Assembly (NCBI GenBank): GCA_022559845.1
Contig: CM040120.1
Coordinates: 170,668,334-170,732,333, forward strand
Length of the DNA: 64,000 bases
Direction: 5' to 3'
From: Amorphophallus konjac
Lineage: Eukaryota; Streptophyta; Magnoliopsida; Alismatales; Araceae
Each line of letters opens with the position of its first letter. The first letter of the stretch is position 1. The position numbers and the translations under genes were made by a program. Below the pieces are notes generated by a model that was not told the origin of the DNA, did not search any database, and saw only the letters and a list, made by a program, of their open reading frames with translations. Shown piece after piece: positions 59,027-64,000 of the stretch.

Positions 59027-60807
59027 CTTCAGCAGCCCCGGTTGACAACTGCTGGCTAGGAGTTGGTGATTCAGATCAATCGTCAATGGATCCCAGTGAT
59101 AACCGCTCTCCGGTCCCTTCCACATCAACCGGTGGCTTCGAGAACCAAGAAATACACGAAGCCGACATCGACGATGAGGATTTCATCGACTTTCAACCCG
59201 CTCCTCCCGAGCTGGAGGACCGCGGCCAAGCGATCGTTGACGATCTCGTGGAGATCAACCTGGGCGAAGATAAAGCCCCTCCGCCTACATTCGTCAGTGC
59301 TCTCCTCACCGAGGCGGAAAGGAAGGATTACAAGCAACTCTTGCTTGAATACAAACACTGCTTCACCTGGACGTACAAGGAGATGCCAGGGCTAGATCCC
59401 TCCGTAGCAGAACATGAGCTGGCTATCTCTCCCTCAGTTACCCAGGTCAAACAGCCACAGCGACGCATGCGCCATGAGCTGGAGCTCCAGGTTTCGGCTG
59501 AAGTCCATAAAATGGCGGAGGTTGATTTCATCAAGCCATGTATCTACCCGATTTGGCTCGCCAACATAGTCCCAGTCAAGAAGAAGAGTGGTCAAGTCTG
59601 CATCTACGTCGACTTCCAGGACCTCAACAAAGCCTGTCCGAAGGATGACTTCCCAGTCCCCATCATAGAAACGATGGTCGATATGACCACTAAGCATGAG
59701 GCCTTGTCTTTCTTGGACGGGTCGTCCAGTTATAATCAAATCTGGATGTCCCTCAATGACAAGAACCACACGGCCTTCAGATCCCCCAAAGGGATTTTCA
59801 ACTACAAATGCATGCCCTTTAGTTTGAAGAACGCCAGCGCTACTTACCAAAGGGCCATGACCAAAATACTCGAGGAGATGCTGCACAACACCGTCGAATG
59901 CTACGTCGACGATCTCGTCATCAAGACAAAAAGGCGTGGAGACCATCTGCAGGATCTGCGCCAAGTCTTCAATCGACTTCGGTAATACGGGCTCAAGATG
60001 AACTCCATGAAGTGCGCCTTTGGTGTATCCAGTGGTAAGTTTCCTGGGTTTGTCATCAGATACCGAGGAATTGAGGTGGACCCCTGCATGATCAAAGCAA
60101 TCAGGGAGCTTCCACCACCCAGCAACATCACCGAACTTAGGTCCTTCCAAGGGAGGCTGACCTACATTCGGAGGTTTATTACTTACCTCTCCGGTCGATG
60201 TGCGCCTTTTAGCAAGTTTATGAAGAAAGACGCCCCATTTACATGGGACTCAGAGTGCCAGGCGACTTTCGAGCAAATTAGGGAGTACCTCCTTACTCCC
60301 CCAGTCCTGGGGGCACCAATCAAGGGTAAACCCCTCGTTCTTTATATTACTGCCATGGACGCTTTGCTAGGAGCTCTGTTGGCGTAAATCAATGAGGAAG
60401 GTAAAGAGCAGCCCCTCTATTACCTCAGCCGGAAGCTAATCGGTGCCGAATATCGCTACTCCTCCATGGAGAAAGTCTACTTGGCACTGGTATTCATTGT
60501 CAAGAAGTTACAGCATTACCTCTTGTCTCACCGAGTTGAGCTCATATCCAAGCACGACCCTCTGAAATATCTCCTCCGACAGCCTATCCTCTCAGGCTGT
60601 CTGGGAAAATGGGCCCTCCTGTTGATGGAGTACGACATCACTTATGTCCCCAGGAAAGCCATCAAGGGACAGGGCATGGCTGAGTTCCTGGCGGCCCATC
60701 CAGTGCCAGATGACTCACTTCTCAATGCGGAGCTCCCTGACGAGGAGTCCCTTGCTGTACAACCACCGCAGCCAGTCGAGCAGAGCGGAGATGTCTTGCA
60801 TTATTGA
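59027..60807 (+). pseudogene. pol: Element E reverse transcriptase and first RNase H
   Basis: The frame runs from the F border. Acidic linker to about 59300, then reverse transcriptase: WLANIVPVKKKSG, VDFQDLNKACPKDDFP, FLDGSSSYNQI, CMPFSLKNASATYQ and YVDD (residues 273-276 from ATG 59086). The connection and first RNase H follow (DALLGALLA, EYRYSSMEKVYLAL, DPLKYLL). Stops lie in this single frame at 59983, 60385 and 60805. The catalytic Asp residues are present. This is a Ty3/gypsy enzyme that copies element RNA into DNA. Confidence 0.93.
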
Positions 60808-61236
60808 CGTCAGGACGCTCTCACAGCCAGTGTACCTCACTGGGAGCTCTACTTCGATGGCGCTTCTCGAGGGATTACCCGGAGCAACCAGGATCTAGCC
60901 ACCACGGCAGGAGCCGGCATTATTTTCCTGTGTCCTCAGGGCGGAGTGTTATACAACTCCTGCACCCTCATGAAGTCCCTGACCAACAATGAGGCCGAGT
61001 ATGAATCTCTGCTTATCGGGCTTCAGATGGCTCTCGACATGGGCATTAAATGCCTCAAAGCATACATGGACTCCCAGCTGATAGTTCGGCAGGTTCTCGG
61101 CATTTATGACGTGCGGAAGCCAGAGCTGCTGCCATACCATGCCGCCGTCACCAGATTAATCTAGAAATTCTATTTTTTTGAAATAGATCATGTCCCTAGG
61201 AGCAGCAACGCCCGGGCAGATGCCCTGGCAAAGTTG
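60808..61236 (+). pseudogene. pol: Element E second (archaeal-type) RNase H
   Basis: The same frame continues with WELYFDGASRG, NNEAEYESLLIGLQMAL, YMDSQLIVRQV and IDHVPRSSNARADALAKLAT, a complete RNase H fold with D, E, D and D residues, although the usual RNase H of the polymerase already precedes it. A second RNase H between the first and integrase is the mark of the plant Tat lineage. One TAG at 61162 interrupts it. Confidence 0.9.
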
Positions 61237-62664
61237 GCTACAGCCATCAAACTCCCACCCGAGGGCGAGGTCGACATCGCCGTCAAGCATAGAAGACTGA
61301 TGCCGAGCTCACTCCAGGATGACACCGGTCTCACCGTCTATGAGGTCCACGACCTCGACCAGAACCCTCCTGCGGAGGAAGAAGATTGGCGGGAGCCCAT
61401 CATCAAGTTCAAGCAAGGGTGTCTCCCTTTCGACCGGGCTCAAAGGGTTCAGCTGCTCCGCCGAGCCATGCCCTATGAGCTGATTGACGACTCCCTGTAT
61501 CGACTAGTCCATGAGAAAGATAAGTCAATTCTCTTGAGATGCGTCTCCCCAGCTGAGGCTCGGGCCATCATGTACGAGGTCCACTCCGGATTGTGCGGTG
61601 CGCACCAGGCCGGAGACCAAATGAAGCACAATATCAAGCTTAAGGGCTTCTATTGGCCAACTATGTATGCGGACTACATCCAGTATGCCCGTACATGCCA
61701 TCAATGCCAAGCCTTTGGCCCAGTTCCCAGAAAACCTCCCAATCCACTGCGTCCCACAGCCCCCACTTGGCCATTCGTGGGGTGGGGCATGGATATCGCA
61801 GGACCTTTCCTACCATCTTCCAAGGGCCATAAATACATTTTGGACACCACCGACTACTTCTCTTGCTGGGCGGAGGCCCTTCCCTTGTGGGAGGTCACTG
61901 GTGAAGTGGTCGCCAGATTCGTCAGACACAACATCATTTACCGATTTCGTACTCCCAGTCGCATCGTGTCCGACAATGGGACACCATTTAAGAATAGGGT
62001 CGTATACCGGCTAGCGGCCCAATTCCACATCGACTGGAGGACCTCTTCGGTCTACAACTCCCAGGCCAACGGCTTAGCATAAGCCTTCAACAAGACCCTC
62101 TGGAAGCTCCTGGCTAAGATGGTAAATCACCAAAAACGTGATTGGGGCGAAAAGGTCTTCCAGGCGCTCTGGGCCTACCAGACGATCTACAAAACCCCAA
62201 CTGGGTGTTTGCCATTCTCCCTCGCTCACCGAGTAGAGGCTGTCATCCCCATCGAGGTCCAGTTAGCTTCTTATCGCGTGGCGATCCATACCGGCCTCGC
62301 CGGCCCTGATGAAGACGAATACCAGAGAATGCTAGAATAGCTCGCCGACCTGGAAGGCAAACGGATTGAGGCCTATAAACATCTACAAGTATATCAGGCC
62401 CGTATGGCGTGAGCCTACGATAAGCTTGTCCGACAGCGAGCCTTCAAGCAAGGCAACCTCGTCATGATCAAGGAAAAGGAAGTCATGGCGGGGCGCTCCA
62501 GTAAAAAATTGCAGCCGAATTGGCGAGGTCCATACATCATTAACAATGTCTACGAGGGTGGAGCCTACACGGTCGTTGACCACAAGGGTCACAAACCCTT
62601 CCCACCTCTCAATGGCAAACATATGAAGCTATACTATGCACCCGAACATGAGTTCATGCGCTAG
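61237..62664 (+). pseudogene. pol: Element E integrase, catalytic Glu codon is a stop
   Basis: Zinc site at about 61580-61710 (HSGLCGAHQAG, then CHQCQAFG). Core: GMDIAGPFLPSSKG with the first Asp, RIVSDNGTPFKN with the second. At 62080-62082 the codon after QANGLA is TAA, where the third catalytic residue, Glu, belongs. Downstream: WAYQTIYKTPTGCLPFSL, stops at 62338 and 62410, then the C-terminal LQPNWRGPYIINNV and end at 62662. No chromodomain follows, as expected for Tat. Confidence 0.92.
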
Positions 62665-63599
62665 CCAGACTGATGCAAACAACCCGACTGTTACTGGTAA
62701 ACTCGGCTCTTCCCTGTGAAGGGTTTAGCCAGTTAGCCCTCCCAGTTTCTAATTCCCAGCCATACAATAGGGCTGGCCAAGCCCTCCCAGAACCACCGCC
62801 AGTCATTTTCAGGGAGTCACCTCTCGCCTCTGTCCTTACCACGACAAAGGTAGGGACACCGCTGCGCCAGCAACGATCCATCCATTAGGCTCCCAGGTAA
62901 GTAAACAAAAAAAAGAGAAACAAATGTGGTTAAAAATAGAGATACCCTAGTGGTTCCAGCCACTCTTATCGTAAGGGGCGGTTGGGGGCAAAAATTGCCA
63001 TTAACCTGGCTGAGGTGAAAACCCGAAAGGGCACCCCATGTAAAATCGGGAAACCCCTCGACGTGAAAACCCGCAAGGGCGCATCGGAAAAAGTTATAGG
63101 GGGTCGGCTCTGGCGAAAACCCGAAAGGGCGGTAGAGCCGATAATGAGATAATCTTCCTCTCCTCACCAGTCAGTGTGGCCCTACACCCACTTCCCAATA
63201 GGTCATAGGCCTCCCCAGATAATGGCTGTCGGTTAGCCCATAGCGTCAAGTCATTAACCTGTCATCTACAGTCAGTCTTATATCTCCCTGCTAGCCCACC
63301 CTAGTGTCGGCTCCCACTTCGTCGTAGCGATCTGATGAGTCCCAGCCTCCCCGCAACATCTCAGTCGCCATTCCGGTCAACTCCAGTCTCGGTCTGTTTC
63401 CTAGACCTTTACCCATTCACACTACTACATCCTACATTTCCTGCCAGTCCAGAATTCCCCGAATTCCAGTATGTGTCTAGTTCCCCCTGCCATCCCTGAC
63501 CCACCGGCCATAGCCTCTGTCACATCTCGCCGAGGCCGGATGGCCCCAGCACCATAATTCGATAATCTGTAAGAACCCTTGTTAAGGGCAAAGCAATAT
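62665..63599 (+). other. Element E 3' untranslated region
   Basis: Non-coding sequence after integrase. It holds three gaaaacccgaaagggc repeats (63015-63130). No stretch matches the LTR-like region at 35563-38726, so the 3' LTR was lost or lies beyond element G. A short palindromic G/C tract lies near 62975. Confidence 0.6.
63015..63130 (+). repeat. Three g(t/c)gaaaacccg(a/c)aagggc repeats
   Basis: Copies at 63015-63032, 63063-63080 and 63113-63130, with starts 48 and 50 bp apart. Each contains cccg-aa-aggg, which can pair with itself. The third is further enclosed by cggctct and agagccg. This suggests RNA stem-loops near the 3' end of E. Confidence 0.75.

Positions 63600-64000
<401 letters not shown>

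Noticed and set aside
59434..60150. 238-codon ORF on the minus strand
   Set aside because: It is antisense to the element E reverse transcriptase and has no domain of its own.
59086..62664. Possible integrated pararetrovirus
   Set aside because: The order protease, reverse transcriptase, RNase H, second RNase H, integrase with a D,D,E core is that of a Ty3/gypsy element. Caulimoviruses lack integrase, and no movement protein is seen.

Overview
Plant nuclear repeat DNA. The window holds no recognisable single-copy host gene, rRNA, tRNA or CRISPR array. Almost every base belongs to LTR retrotransposons nested in one another, plus one LINE fragment. The element types (chromoviruses with C-terminal chromodomains, a Ty3/gypsy element with the two RNase H domains of the plant Tat lineage, a TRIM-like element, a LARD-like element, initiator-Met tRNA primer sites) point to a flowering plant with a repeat-rich genome. 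The species cannot be told from the sequence. Left block (1-35,560): an old Ty3/gypsy gag remnant (element D, 812-3265) and a CGCGCC-motif repeat form the oldest layer. Element A (6400-34271, + strand) is inserted in that layer with a 5-bp target-site duplication (TSD) aaagg. A is non-autonomous: its long LTRs enclose one ORF with a gag-like start, a proline-rich linker, an unfamiliar central part with four G-C-x-G-P-P motifs, and an integrase C-terminal remnant, but no protease or polymerase. Element B (9500-29998, - strand, TSD aaaag), a Del/Tekay-like chromovirus, is inserted inside that ORF. Element C (17174-27115, - strand, TSD aactg/aacta), another chromovirus, is inserted exactly at B's LTR/primer-site junction. 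C has the same LTR termini as A and a related gag, so C's family is the likely source of A's enzymes. A 5'-truncated LINE fragment (34703 to about 35,554, - strand) closes the block. Right block (about 35,600-63,599): a GC-rich LTR-like region with a TATA box leads into element E, a decayed Tat-lineage gag-pol (about 38,960-62,664, + strand) with protease, reverse transcriptase, RNase H, a second RNase H and integrase. E is split twice. A tandem TRIM-like element (LTR-95 bp-LTR-95 bp-LTR, 40979-44156, TSD gcccc) sits in its gag. A LARD-like element F (49446-59026, - strand, 3.8-kb LTRs, about 2 kb non-coding interior, no TSD seen) sits between protease and reverse transcriptase. At 63,600 another LTR element (G) begins and runs out of the window through TA and TG microsatellites. 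Themes: the order of insertion can be read from the TSDs. D, B and E decayed mainly by in-frame stops, whereas C decayed by five successive -1 frame steps. Four unrelated elements carry arrays of short palindromes in their LTRs. No element here looks capable of moving by itself as written, although A's own ORF was intact until B split it.
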